A stretch of 64,000 nt of DNA from Pseudomonadota bacterium (lineage in GTDB: Bacteria > Pseudomonadota > Alphaproteobacteria > Rickettsiales > UBA6187). Positions within the stretch are counted from its first letter, which is position 1. Each line of letters opens with the position of its first letter. Location: positions 62,001-126,000 of the forward strand of contig JAQCEY010000004.1 of NCBI GenBank assembly GCA_027620075.1, in the 5' to 3' direction. Under the pieces are notes generated by a model. The model was given only the letters and a program-made list of their open reading frames with translations, did no database searches and was not told the origin of the DNA. Positions 55,948 to 64,000 of this stretch are shown here, in pieces. Made by a program: the position numbers and the translations under genes.

Positions 55948-56403
55948 TTAAGAGGAGTTTTTACACATTAGACATTTATCTTTTTCTCGTACGCTAACCA
56001 CCACAACTTTTTCTCCTTCTTTTATAAAATCTACATTATTGTCATAAGAGATGCTCGCAAAATATGATAGTCTATCCCATTTTGACATTTTATGAAAATC
56101 ATCTGTGTTTGATTGCTCCTGATTTCGGATCTTGCCATAACTATCTTTTTTTAATCCGCCTTCATCAACTATCATTACTTTTCCGACGCGGCTTTTTAAA
56201 TATTCAGTGTATTCCGTTTTTTCTTTTGGGGTGAAGTAAAATGCTAACATATAAGTTGCAACGAATGTTGAGAAAATTATTAGTGCATGAAAAAGTTCTG
56301 AGGGGAATATTTTAATGAAAGTATATGCTAAAGCAAAAAAAACTAAAAAACAAAAATAAATACTGATTATAATTATCTCTTTCTTGCTTTTTTTATGTAA
56401 CAT
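55948..56403 (-). CDS. small membrane protein, possibly NfeD-like C-terminus
   Basis: 151 residues. Two hydrophobic helices (IIIISIYFCFLVFFALAY and LIIFSTFVATYMLAFYF) are followed by a soluble ~75-residue domain that begins SRVGKVMIVDEGGLKK and ends VKVVVVSVREKD-like strands, a pattern resembling the OB domain of NfeD proteins. Ends in KCLMCKNSS with two Cys. Similarity is weak. It is the third gene of a phaC-led minus-strand group (22 bp after the gene before it). Confidence 0.4.
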   Translation of the reverse strand: MLHKKSKKEIIIISIYFCFLVFFALAYTFIKIFPSELFHALIIFSTFVATYMLAFYFTPKEKTEYTEYLKSRVGKVMIVDEGGLKKDSYGKIRNQEQSNTDDFHKMSKWDRLSYFASISYDNNVDFIKEGEKVVVVSVREKDKCLMCKNSS

Positions 56404-56425
56404 AGTGAATATCTCGGAGGATTAT

Positions 56426-56839
56426 CTACAATGAGTAGTATATGTAAAAATAAATGAAATGAGCAATGAATACTGTTGGCACAATTTTTGTGAATTTGCC
56501 ACCAATAGCTCCGTAAGCTGTTGTGATAACTGAGCCAGCAAACGGTATTACTGATAAGCTTAATATTATAACGTCGTTTTTCTTTAGGAAATTAATTAGT
56601 TTAACAGCCTTTTCAGCTTCAGGTTCAAAGTTGAAAGCCTTTTGTACCATTTTACCTAACCCCCAGTTTGCAATAGAGGCTATAGCAAAACCAAAGGAGG
56701 CTATGGCGCATACCAAATAAGGGTTGTATGTGCCGAATATCTTCATTACCTCAAATATAAAAATATATTTTAGAGGAATTAAAAGCATAACTGTAAAGCT
56801 ATCAACGAATAATAATGAATATGCTTCCGATGGTGTCAT
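56426..56839 (-). CDS. YqaA/DedA-like membrane protein
   Basis: 137 residues with about four hydrophobic helices. ASIANWGLGKMVQKAF resembles the G-N-x-WLGR segment of YqaA/DedA (SNARE-associated) proteins, and SVIPFAGSVITTAYGAIGGKF the second half. Members sit in the inner membrane and DedA relatives affect lipid flipping; the role here is unknown. It starts 13 bp after phaC on the minus strand. Its closeness to phaC is unusual. Confidence 0.6.
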   Translation of the reverse strand: MTPSEAYSLLFVDSFTVMLLIPLKYIFIFEVMKIFGTYNPYLVCAIASFGFAIASIANWGLGKMVQKAFNFEPEAEKAVKLINFLKKNDVIILSLSVIPFAGSVITTAYGAIGGKFTKIVPTVFIAHFIYFYIYYSL

Positions 56840-56852
56840 TTTTGTTCCTATA

Positions 56853-58634
56853 TTATATACTATTAACCTTTATATATGAACCGGGAGCATCTTCAATAGT
56901 TTTTAGCTTGCCCGAACCCGGTTTTACAGCTTCAACCTTTTGACCTGAATAAGAACTGTTCCACTTCTCCCAGTTTGTCCACCATGAGCCGTCATGTTGT
57001 TTCGCACTCTCTAACCATTTTTGCGAGTCTTTGTCTTTTTTGGAGTTAACATAGTAGCCGTATTTGTTTTTGTCAGGGTGATTAATAACCCCTGCTACGT
57101 GACCGGAGCCTGCCAGTACGAAATTATTTTCGCCTGAAAACAGATTTACCGATTCATAGCATGTTTTCCAAGGGGCTATATGGTCTTCCTGAGTCGCAAG
57201 AAGGTAGGTAGGCGTATCTATCTTAGTGACATCTATCGGAACGCCGTCAAGTTTTAGAGCGTTAGGTTTCTTTAACTTATTCTTTAAGTACATATTTCTT
57301 AAATAGAAACTATGAGTATCGGCTGGCAGCCTTGTTGAATCTGCGTTCCAGTATAATATGTCAAACGGCATCGGGTCACGCCCGAGCAGATAGTTATTCA
57401 CAACGAACGACCATATCAAATCATTAGCACGTATGGAACTGAACATTGCCGATATCTCCGAACCGTCCAAGAAACCGTTCTTACGCATTTGCTCCTCAAT
57501 TGCATCTATTTGTTGTTCGTCAATAAATACCGACATGTCACCGACATCACCGAAATCAACCATTGTAGTAAGGAATGTGGCAGATTTTATCGGTGCTTGT
57601 TTTTTCGATTTTAAATATGCCAGCGTACAGGCAAGTAAAGTTCCCCCCAAGCAATATGCCATGGCATTTACCTGTTGTTCACCTGTAGCTTTCTCAATAG
57701 CGTCAATTGCAGCTAACGGCCCTTCCAGCATATAATCTTCAAATTTCTTATGTGCCTGTTTCTCGGTAGGGTTTATCCATGATATCATGAACACCGTATA
57801 GCCCTGATCTACTATCCACTTTACAAAGGAAGTTTCAGGAGAAAGGTCCAGTATGTAATATTTATTTATCCAAGCAGGTATAATAAGAAGCGGTGTCTTA
57901 TATACTTTTTTGCAGGTAGGTTCGTATTGTATCAACTCAATAAGGTCGTTTTTATATACCACTTTGCCTTTAGTACATGCAATATTTTCGCCTATTTTAA
58001 AAGCATCTTTTTTAGCCGTGCTTATATTAAGGAAATTTTTGCTTTTTTCTAAATCATTTATCAGATTCTCAAGACCTTTTTTCAGATTTTCACCCTTTGT
58101 TTCAATGGTTTCACGGATAACAAGAGGGTTGGTGAAAGCAAAATTGCTAGGACACATAGCATCGGCAAACTGCCTTGTATAAAAATCGAATTTCTCAAGG
58201 GTTTTCTTATCAACTCCTTTAATGTCACTTACGATATCATGAAGCCATTTATTGGTAAGTACATAGGACTGCTTGATAAAATCGAACGTCAGATCACGAT
58301 TCCATGTTTCGTCCTTAAACCTCTTATCTTTCGGGTCTGCGGGGTAAAGAGGCTGTTCATCATGACCTATATAACGATTCCACGCATTGCCCCAGATTTT
58401 CATATAATCGGCACATAGATCAAGCTGTTTTTCATATAGCTTGTCAGGGTCTTCCATTAATTTTGCCATTAACTCCTGCCACACTTTCGGCATAGTCTGA
58501 AATGCAGCCGGAGAGTTGTTATTGCTTTCAGAGTTCTCAATCGCTTTCTGTAGCGAAACGCCGTATAATTCAACTACCTTTGCAAAGCTGTTGATATAAT
58601 CTTCAACGTTATACTCGTCCTTGTTTTTAGCCAT
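56853..58634 (-). CDS. phaC: class I polyhydroxyalkanoate synthase
   Basis: 593 residues. The N-terminal PhaC domain is followed by an alpha/beta-hydrolase core with the lipase-box-like AYCLGGTLLACT (catalytic Cys), Asp in VDFGDVGDMSVF region, and His in GSGHVAGVINHP. It polymerises hydroxyacyl-CoA into storage granules. No phaA, phaB, phasin or PhaR gene is adjacent, so the precursor enzymes must be elsewhere. It heads a minus-strand group with two small membrane proteins. Confidence 0.94.
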   Translation of the reverse strand: MAKNKDEYNVEDYINSFAKVVELYGVSLQKAIENSESNNNSPAAFQTMPKVWQELMAKLMEDPDKLYEKQLDLCADYMKIWGNAWNRYIGHDEQPLYPADPKDKRFKDETWNRDLTFDFIKQSYVLTNKWLHDIVSDIKGVDKKTLEKFDFYTRQFADAMCPSNFAFTNPLVIRETIETKGENLKKGLENLINDLEKSKNFLNISTAKKDAFKIGENIACTKGKVVYKNDLIELIQYEPTCKKVYKTPLLIIPAWINKYYILDLSPETSFVKWIVDQGYTVFMISWINPTEKQAHKKFEDYMLEGPLAAIDAIEKATGEQQVNAMAYCLGGTLLACTLAYLKSKKQAPIKSATFLTTMVDFGDVGDMSVFIDEQQIDAIEEQMRKNGFLDGSEISAMFSSIRANDLIWSFVVNNYLLGRDPMPFDILYWNADSTRLPADTHSFYLRNMYLKNKLKKPNALKLDGVPIDVTKIDTPTYLLATQEDHIAPWKTCYESVNLFSGENNFVLAGSGHVAGVINHPDKNKYGYYVNSKKDKDSQKWLESAKQHDGSWWTNWEKWNSSYSGQKVEAVKPGSGKLKTIEDAPGSYIKVNSI

Positions 58635-58715
58635 TATAACCCCTGTGAAGTAATTAAAAATAATTTGCTTTTATTATATCTACATATTTTAATAAATCCA
58701 GCAATGCAATTTGTA

Positions 58716-60002
58716 TTACGCTCTTATAGAGCCATTGCTTTTAACCACATATTTATATGTAGTTAACTGCTCGACACCGACAGGTCCTCTGGCATGTAGC
58801 CTTCCTGTGGAAATGCCTATTTCTGCTCCCATACCGAACTCTCCGCCATCGGCAAATTGGGTAGAGGTATTTAGCATAACTATAGCACTATCAATTCTGT
58901 TTAAGAACTCGGTGGACGCATTATCTTCACTTGCGATTATCGCATCGGTATGACCTGACGAGTGTTTATTTACAAAAGCAATTGCATCTTGCAGATTATC
59001 AATAACCTTTAATGAGATGATAGAATCAAGATATTCGGTATCCCAGTCTTCTTCATTTGCCGGTTTTATTCTCGAGTCAATAGCACATGCATCAGAGTCC
59101 CCACGCACTTCGCATGATTCAAGAGCGTCGCATATACGAGTTATTATCTTATCGGCAATAGCCTTGTCAACTACAAGTGATTCTGCCGCACCGCAAATTC
59201 CCGTCCTGCGTAGCTTGGCATTTTTTATAACCTTTAATGCAATATCAATATCGGCACTTTCATGCACATATATATGGCAGTTGCCGTCCAGATGTTGCAG
59301 TGTAGGCACTTTGCTTTCATCTTGAACACGCTTGCATAAGCCTTTACCGCCACGAGGTACTATCACATCAACGTAATCGGTCATAGTCAATAATTCGCCC
59401 ACCGCCTCACGGTCGGTCGTAGGGACAATCTGAACAATATCCTCAGGCAATCCGGCAGCTTTTAAACCTAAACGGATACATTCAACTATCAGGTTTGATG
59501 AATTAAAGCTTTCCGAGCCGCCACGTAATATTGCGGCATTACCCGACTTTATGCACAATGCACCTGCGTCAGCCGTAACATTAGGGCGTGATTCGTATAT
59601 AATTCCTATAACCCCAAGCGGAACACTTACACGCAAGATATTCAAACCGCTAGGTCTGTCCCAGTTGGCAAGTTCCTTGCCTACAGGGTCGGCAAGTTCC
59701 GCTATAGCCTCTAATCCCGATGCCATAGCTTCAATACGTTTTTCATCTAATGCAAGGCGGTCAACCATCGCCTTATCAAGTCCTTTTTTTATTCCCTCGT
59801 CAACATCAAGCTTATTTGCGGCAATTATGTCATTCTTGCGGGTGCGTAATGATTTTGCTATTTCGGTAAGTGCCTTGTTCTTGTCTTGTGTAGATGCATT
59901 GGCAATAACCGAAGCCGCCGCTTTTGCATTTTTACCGATTTTTTCCATAAGGTTAGCGATATTGTCAGAACTTTTTTGCATTGATTTCATACCTTTTCCC
60001 AT
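58716..60002 (-). CDS. proA: glutamate-5-semialdehyde dehydrogenase (gamma-glutamyl phosphate reductase)
   Basis: 428 residues. Aldehyde-dehydrogenase fold with GVIGIIYESRPNVTADAGAL, the catalytic Cys in RRTGICGAAESLVVD, and DYVDVIVPRGGKGL. It reduces glutamyl-5-phosphate in proline synthesis. It follows proB on the minus strand with a family A repeat in the 212-bp gap. The start has alternative Met codons (1, 5, 8). Confidence 0.95.
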   Translation of the reverse strand: MGKGMKSMQKSSDNIANLMEKIGKNAKAAASVIANASTQDKNKALTEIAKSLRTRKNDIIAANKLDVDEGIKKGLDKAMVDRLALDEKRIEAMASGLEAIAELADPVGKELANWDRPSGLNILRVSVPLGVIGIIYESRPNVTADAGALCIKSGNAAILRGGSESFNSSNLIVECIRLGLKAAGLPEDIVQIVPTTDREAVGELLTMTDYVDVIVPRGGKGLCKRVQDESKVPTLQHLDGNCHIYVHESADIDIALKVIKNAKLRRTGICGAAESLVVDKAIADKIITRICDALESCEVRGDSDACAIDSRIKPANEEDWDTEYLDSIISLKVIDNLQDAIAFVNKHSSGHTDAIIASEDNASTEFLNRIDSAIVMLNTSTQFADGGEFGMGAEIGISTGRLHARGPVGVEQLTTYKYVVKSNGSIRA

Positions 60003-60052
60003 AATATTATATTTTACTAGGTAATTGTAGTGTTTTTAATTTTCAAAAATGC

Positions 60053-60149
60053 TGTCATCCCCCGAATTTTCGTAGAAAATTATAGGGGGATCTCCGGCAA
60101 TTTGAACCGGATTACCCGAATTTTGTTACACAAAATTCGGGTAATGACG
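60053..60149. repeat. family A palindrome between proB and proA
   Basis: 97 bp bounded by TGTCAT and ATGACG, with two long hairpins (ATCCCCCGAATTTTC/GAAAATTATAGGGGGAT and ATTACCCGAATTTTG/CAAAATTCGGGTAAT). It sits inside what would otherwise be a simple proB-proA operon. Confidence 0.85.
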
Positions 60150-60214
60150 TAAAATTAAATTAATTAGCAATGCCAATTAATTTATTGAAAAGTAAAAATA
60201 CTACAATTTTACGT

Positions 60215-61333
60215 TTAATTTTTATCATCTACCACTAAATCATTTGCGTGGATTAAGTCATTACGTCCGCTAAAGCCTACTATATGCTCTATTTCCTGAC
60301 TTTGATGACCTTTTATCATATGTGCGTCAGATGAGGAATAAGCCGTTATTCCTATTCCTATCCGCTCCATTTTTGAATTCTTTATTTCAACTGCGTCACC
60401 ACGGTCAAATTCACCTAAAACATCTATGACCCCTGCCGGTAACAGGCTTTTCCCTGCGTGTAAAGCCCTTACAGCTCCTGCATCTATTATAATTTCCCCT
60501 GAAGGGCTAAGGCTGCTGGCAATCCAGCGTTTTCTGGCATTTAGAGGGTTTTCCTTCGATATGAATAAAGTGTGTCTGCCCCCTTCAAATAGTTTTTTAA
60601 CAGGGTTCATATCAAATCCCTTTGCCAGTATCATATTACAGCCGCACATCATGGCTATTTTTGCAGCGGCTATCTTGGTTACCATTCCGCCTGAGCCTAC
60701 GGTAGAACTACTGCCGCCTGCCATTGCCTCGATACGCTCGTCTATCTCATCGACCTCATCAATATGTACGGCACTTTCGTCAATATTCGGATTAGCAGTA
60801 TAAAGCCCGTCAATATCCGAAAATAATATAAGGTAATTAGCACCTATCATCTGAGATACCCTTGCTGCCAGCCTGTCATTATCACCGAACCTAAGCCCGT
60901 GAGTTGCAACGGTGTCGTTCTCGTTAATTATAGGCAACACCTTGTTTTCAAGCAAAGTTTCGATTGTATTTTTGGCGTTTAGGTAGTTTCTGCGGTTTTC
61001 GGAGTCAAAAATTGTTAGAAGCAATTGAGCGGTCTGTATTTTTTTATCGTTAAAATAACGCTGGTAGTTTCGTGAGAGGTCTGTTTGTCCGCATGCGGCG
61101 GCAGCTTGCTTTTCCTCTAGCGTCAATACCGCTTTTTTGAATTTTATGTATTTTTTGCCGAGTGCTACGGCTCCTGATGTTACTATAACAACATCTATAT
61201 TCCTTTTTCTTAAGTCTACGATATCGTCCACAAGGCTCTTAAGCCATTTGTGCCGTATGCCGCTTTGCTTTTTGTCTATTAATAGAGATGAACCTATCTT
61301 AATAACAACACGTTTAGCGTTTTTTAATTCCAT
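60215..61333 (-). CDS. proB: glutamate 5-kinase
   Basis: 372 residues: an amino-acid kinase domain (VVIKIGSSLLID, VTSGAVALGKKYI, INENDTVATHGLRFGDNDRL, GSGGMVTKIAAAKIA) and a C-terminal PUA domain. It phosphorylates glutamate, the first step of proline synthesis, and is normally feedback-inhibited by proline. First gene of proB-proA. Confidence 0.95.
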   Translation of the reverse strand: MELKNAKRVVIKIGSSLLIDKKQSGIRHKWLKSLVDDIVDLRKRNIDVVIVTSGAVALGKKYIKFKKAVLTLEEKQAAAACGQTDLSRNYQRYFNDKKIQTAQLLLTIFDSENRRNYLNAKNTIETLLENKVLPIINENDTVATHGLRFGDNDRLAARVSQMIGANYLILFSDIDGLYTANPNIDESAVHIDEVDEIDERIEAMAGGSSSTVGSGGMVTKIAAAKIAMMCGCNMILAKGFDMNPVKKLFEGGRHTLFISKENPLNARKRWIASSLSPSGEIIIDAGAVRALHAGKSLLPAGVIDVLGEFDRGDAVEIKNSKMERIGIGITAYSSSDAHMIKGHQSQEIEHIVGFSGRNDLIHANDLVVDDKN

Positions 61334-61431
61334 TTTAATTATAATTCCTAAAAATCTTTACCATAGCTTGAATATAGTATATAAAATCAAACTAATTTCA
61401 AGATTATTAAGTATTAAAAATAAGTAACTTC

Positions 61432-61665
61432 ATGCCTTTGGAACAAAATATTTTAGAAAGTTTGATAAAAGACGCATTTCCCGATGCAAATATCAGGATA
61501 ACCGACCTTGCCGGAGATAATGACCACTGGTCTGTTGAAATAGAATCGTCAGCCTTTGAAGGGCAAACGAGAATCAAACAACATAAAACCGTATATGAAG
61601 CATTAAAAGGTAAAATGGGCGGTGAATTGCATGCAATGCAGTTAAAAACGAAAGTGAAAAAATAA
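61432..61665 (+). CDS. bolA: BolA-family protein
   Basis: 77 residues. BolA/IbaG fold: [19 protein letters not shown], the [13 protein letters not shown] core and the conserved His in [21 protein letters not shown]. It pairs with CGFS monothiol glutaredoxins to bind a shared [2Fe-2S] cluster; the glutaredoxin gene follows 23 bp after the stop, so the pair is encoded together. Confidence 0.9.
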   Translation: MPLEQNILESLIKDAFPDANIRITDLAGDNDHWSVEIESSAFEGQTRIKQHKTVYEALKGKMGGELHAMQLKTKVKK

Positions 61666-61688
61666 CAATCAGAATGGAAGAGGAAAAA

Positions 61689-62003
61689 ATGTCAGATAAT
61701 CCGGTATTTAAAGCTATTCAGGACGAAATAGATAACAACAATGTGGTATTATTTATGAAAGGCACGGCAAAATTCCCGCAATGCGGCTTTTCTGCCTTAG
61801 TAGTCAATCTATTACAAAAGCTGAATGTAGAGTTTAAGGACATAAACGTTCTGCTTGACCCTGCCTTGCGTGAAGGGATAAAACAATTCAGTGACTGGCC
61901 TACCATACCGCAACTATATGTAAAAGGCGAGTTTATCGGCGGCTGCGATATAGTCAAAGAAATGTATGAAGAGGGCGAGTTGCAGGAATTGTTGAAGGCG
62001 TAA
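61689..62003 (+). CDS. grxD: monothiol glutaredoxin (CGFS type)
   Basis: 104 residues from ATG 61689, which has a GAGGAA ribosome site; an ATG five codons earlier is less likely. The active site is QCGFS, and [20 protein letters not shown] is the glutathione-binding part. It carries [2Fe-2S] clusters, alone or with BolA, to target proteins. Forms an operon with bolA. Confidence 0.95.
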   Translation: MSDNPVFKAIQDEIDNNNVVLFMKGTAKFPQCGFSALVVNLLQKLNVEFKDINVLLDPALREGIKQFSDWPTIPQLYVKGEFIGGCDIVKEMYEEGELQELLKA

Positions 62004-62158
62004 TACACAATTCCGCTATTGAATACTCCGGAACGAAAAGTAATTTTCTTATTGCAAATTTATCCGATTTATAAAAAATATAGTAAATTTGAAATTAATT
62101 TGTCTATATTGTCTATGTTTAGTGAATGCTTTCTAAATTACAGTTTACGGTATATGAA

Positions 62159-63376
62159 ATGAAAATATACATAATAGCAGGCGAGGCATCAGGCGATATA
62201 TACGGGGCTAAGTTGATAGAACAACTAAAAGCCGCATCGCCACAACCTATAGAATTTTACGGCATCGGCGGAGAAAAAATGGGCGTAACAGGCTTTAAAA
62301 GCCTGTTCGATATGTCGGAAATATCAATTATGGGATTTGCCGAAATATTGCCGCATTTAGGGAATATCCTTGACCGCATAGATGATACTATAGCCGATAT
62401 ATATGCAAAACAGCCCGATATTGTAATTACTATAGATTCTCCCGGTTTCACCACACGCATAGCAAAACGCCTTCGCTTCGGTGAAGATGGCTTGGAGAAA
62501 ATCGTAAAGAAAATTCTTTCAAAGAAAAAACAAAGAGAGCCTATCATATTTCAACCTTTTAACGGAAAGCTGGTGCATTATGTAGCCCCCACAGTCTGGG
62601 CATACAAGCCCAAACGTGCTGAAAAATTCGCAAAACTGTTTGACCACCTGCTTGTGATACTCCCCTTTGAACCGCCTTATTTTGATGAGGTAGGACTACC
62701 ATGCACCTATATCGGACACCCTATAGTGGAAACAAAGTTCCCGCAAAACGGTGATGCCTTCAAACAAAAATACGCCATAGCCGATAATGAGACCTTAATA
62801 TCGGTTATGCCCGGTAGCCGTAAAGGAGAGGTGCATAGATTATTACCTATATTTATAGAGGCGGTCAGCCTGTTGGCAAGGGTGGAAAATCCGGTTATGG
62901 TAATACCCACTATCCCTTCTTTGAAAGAGGAAGTCGAGCATATGGTTGCATCTTCTAAGATAAAAACAATAGTTGTAGATAATGATGAGGATAAATACGC
63001 ATCATACAAAGCCGCATCTGTTGCAATAGTAAAATCAGGAACCGGCTCACTTGAAGTGGCGCTGGCAGGCTGCCCTATGGTTATAGGCTACAAAGTAAAC
63101 TATATATCCTATCGTATCATAAAATCTTTAGTAAAAATAAAATATGCAAATCTTATCAACCTTATTTTAGATGAGGAGATAATACCTGAATTCTTGCAAA
63201 ATTTCTGCACGCCTTATTTGATATCGCAATCCGTTGATAAAATATCGGACGATTATAAACTAAAAGACCTACAAATAGTAAGGGGCTTGGAAGCCCTGAA
63301 AATAATGGGCTTGGGTGAACCTGAAAACCCAAGCAGAAAGGCTGCCGATACAATACTGGCGATATTACGGCAATAA
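62159..63376 (+). CDS. lpxB: lipid A disaccharide synthase
   Basis: 405 residues from ATG 62159 (MKIYIIAGEASGDIYG); the frame is open 11 codons earlier. Motifs SGDIYGAKLIEQL, ISIMGFAEILPHL, DSPGFTTRIAKRLR, HYVAPTVWAYKPKR, LPFEPPYFDEVGLPCTYIGHP and KSGTGSLEVALAGCPMVIGYK. An insert of ~30 residues (FGEDGLEKIVKKILSKKKQR and following) lies before HYVAP. It joins UDP-diacylglucosamine and lipid X, so the cell makes LPS. Other lpx genes are not in this window. A nested repeat starts right after the stop. Confidence 0.95.
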   Translation: MKIYIIAGEASGDIYGAKLIEQLKAASPQPIEFYGIGGEKMGVTGFKSLFDMSEISIMGFAEILPHLGNILDRIDDTIADIYAKQPDIVITIDSPGFTTRIAKRLRFGEDGLEKIVKKILSKKKQREPIIFQPFNGKLVHYVAPTVWAYKPKRAEKFAKLFDHLLVILPFEPPYFDEVGLPCTYIGHPIVETKFPQNGDAFKQKYAIADNETLISVMPGSRKGEVHRLLPIFIEAVSLLARVENPVMVIPTIPSLKEEVEHMVASSKIKTIVVDNDEDKYASYKAASVAIVKSGTGSLEVALAGCPMVIGYKVNYISYRIIKSLVKIKYANLINLILDEEIIPEFLQNFCTPYLISQSVDKISDDYKLKDLQIVRGLEALKIMGLGEPENPSRKAADTILAILRQ

Positions 63377-63377
63377 A

Positions 63378-63509
63378 AAGACCTCTGCATAATGCAAATA
63401 AAACTCGTCATTACCGGAATTGCCAAAGGCAATTATAGGGTAATCTCACCAGAATCGCCCTATAATTTGTTTCACAAATTCAGGCGATGACGTATTATGT
63501 AGAGGTCTT
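63378..63509. repeat. family A palindrome nested inside an outer inverted repeat
   Basis: Outer arms AAGACCTCTGCATAAT (63378-63393) and ATTATGTAGAGGTCTT (63494-63509) match at 15 of 16 positions. Between them lies a complete family A palindrome (CGTCAT 63406 to ATGACG 63492) with hairpins ATTACC.../...GGTAAT and ATCGCC.../...GGCGAT. The outer arms resemble the family B ends (AAGCCTCTGCAAAA), which suggests a family A copy inserted in a family B copy. Confidence 0.8.
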
Positions 63510-63582
63510 ATAAAGAACGCATCTTATCTTCCAAATCATTTCCATACAATAGACTATAGTATTTCCAAAATTTATTGAAAAT

Positions 63583-63666
63583 TGTCATCCCCGCTTCCGT
63601 GCGGGGATCTTCTGTCAATTAAAACAGATCCCCCTATAATTTTCTACGAAAATTCGGGGGATGACA
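63583..63666. repeat. family A palindrome
   Basis: 84 bp bounded by TGTCAT and ATGACA. Two hairpins: ATCCCCGC TTCC GTGCGGGGAT type and GATCCCCC paired with GGGGGAT. Its right half is nearly identical to the copies at 13005 and 60053. It lies in the 467-bp gap between lpxB and the VWA gene, where four palindromes are packed. Confidence 0.85.
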
Positions 63667-63702
63667 TTATTATTAAAAATTAGAAACGCTATAGTTTTCA
63701 AT

Positions 63703-63764
63703 AATCATGCTTTGACCTTCGACTCATGTATGTTTTATACACATCGTCTCGGTCGCCTATGATT
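63703..63764. other. structured intergenic element of unknown nature
   Basis: Nested complementary segments: AATCAT (63703) with ATGATT (63764 end), GACC (63714) with GGTC (63751), and GTAT with ATAC at the centre. The GC content is higher than its surroundings and it is not a copy of families A, B or C. It could be a small RNA, a riboswitch-like leader remnant or another repeat. No function is known. Confidence 0.35.
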
Positions 63765-63780
63765 CTTAAAAAGTTTAAAC

Positions 63781-63818
63781 AATATACAATCCCCGCACAG
63801 AGGCGGAGATTGTATATT
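63781..63818 (-). terminator. long hairpin after the VWA gene
   Basis: AATATACAATCCCCGC pairs with GCGGAGATTGTATATT around ACAGAG, a 16-bp stem with one mismatch, placed 26 bp after the stop of the minus-strand VWA gene. There is no good T-run, so it may act as an RNA-stability hairpin instead of a true terminator. Confidence 0.4.
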
Positions 63819-63843
63819 AAAGCATTATGTTGTGTTTTTATAT

Positions 63844-64000
63844 TTAGTTATTCAATGATTTGGCTAGTCTTACCAGATTTATAAATTCGCTACGGCGACC
63901 GAATTTATCTTCTCCGGTTGAGCCTGTCGCAAGATTGATAATATCATCATATGTGAATGATCCTATAAAGTTTTCATTGCGTATCTTTTGACCGAATGCC
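63844..64000 (-). CDS. C-terminus of a VWA-domain YfbK-like protein, N-terminus beyond window
   Basis: A minus-strand open frame enters from the window edge and stops at 63844-63846. The visible 51 residues (AFGQKIRNENFIGSFTYDDI then GEDKFGRRSEFINLVRLAKS) match the DUF3520 tail found at the end of YfbK-like VWA proteins. These are envelope-associated von Willebrand A domain proteins of poorly known role. Only the C-terminal tail can be judged. Confidence 0.7.
   Translation of the reverse strand, partial: AFGQKIRNENFIGSFTYDDIINLATGSTGEDKFGRRSEFINLVRLAKSLNN

Overview
The window is AT-rich bacterial chromosome, about 64 kb, with dense housekeeping genes in short operons on both strands. The gene content points to an alphaproteobacterium related to Rickettsiales or Holosporales-like lineages. 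The signs are an isc cluster with an alphaproteobacterial/mitochondrial type HscB, leuA next to mreB, mrp-hflK-hflC-degP, a DUF2125-like envelope protein, a CTC-form bL25, many small intergenic palindromes and scattered lineage-specific hypothetical genes. It is less reduced than Rickettsia. It keeps ilvC and leuA (branched-chain amino acids), proBA (proline), hemC (heme), a dihydroorotase, polyphosphate enzymes (ppk, ppx) and a PHA synthase. lpxB indicates lipid A and LPS; mreBCD, PBP2, RodA and PBP1A indicate peptidoglycan and a rod-type elongation machine. The taxon is inferred from gene content only.

Layout. 1-4.7 kb: two lineage-specific minus-strand genes, then lepA, a DUF5329 gene and a disordered hypothetical. 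4.7-6.0 kb: pth with an alpha/beta hydrolase (minus). 6.2-12.9 kb: iron-sulfur cluster assembly, with an IscR-type operator, iscR, two cysteine desulfurases, iscU, iscA, hscB and hscA, but no fdx; mobile-looking palindromes sit between the genes. 13-18.3 kb (minus): Bax-inhibitor-1 protein, glutamine amidotransferase-like protein with a long basic tail, pgi and an M16-like protein. 18.5-21.8 kb: a hypothetical behind a strong dyad, ychF, a lone pilin-like gene, a lipoprotein. 21.9-25.6 kb (minus): ppk-ppx. 25.7-28.1 kb: sixA, a CatB/Vat-like acetyltransferase, a saccharopine dehydrogenase-like protein. 28-35 kb: dihydroorotase, ilvC, an EamA transporter, leuA, mreB. 35-41 kb: a gene broken by a 14-bp tandem duplication, then mrp (minus), hflK, hflC, degP. 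41-45.4 kb: mreC, mreD, mrdA, rodA. 45.5-48.2 kb: a helical-repeat protein ending in a CaaX-like box, and a glycosyltransferase fused to a GspE-N/MshEN-like domain. 48.3-55.6 kb: prs, rplY, cyaY, PBP1A, hemC, DUF2125-like. 55.8-61.3 kb (minus): tRNA-His, two membrane proteins, phaC, proB-proA. 61.4-64 kb: bolA, monothiol glutaredoxin, lpxB, a repeat-filled gap and the end of a VWA/YfbK-like gene.

The strongest functional theme is iron-sulfur metabolism: iscR through hscA, frataxin (cyaY), BolA with a CGFS glutaredoxin, and Mrp are all here, though in separate loci. The second theme is envelope growth. The most unusual items are the CaaX-ending repeat protein (candidate host-directed effector), three families of intergenic palindromes including one nested inside another inverted repeat, the 14-bp duplication that splits a gene, and a structured intergenic element near 63.7 kb. 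No phage, insertion sequence with a transposase, CRISPR array or secretion-system gene was seen.
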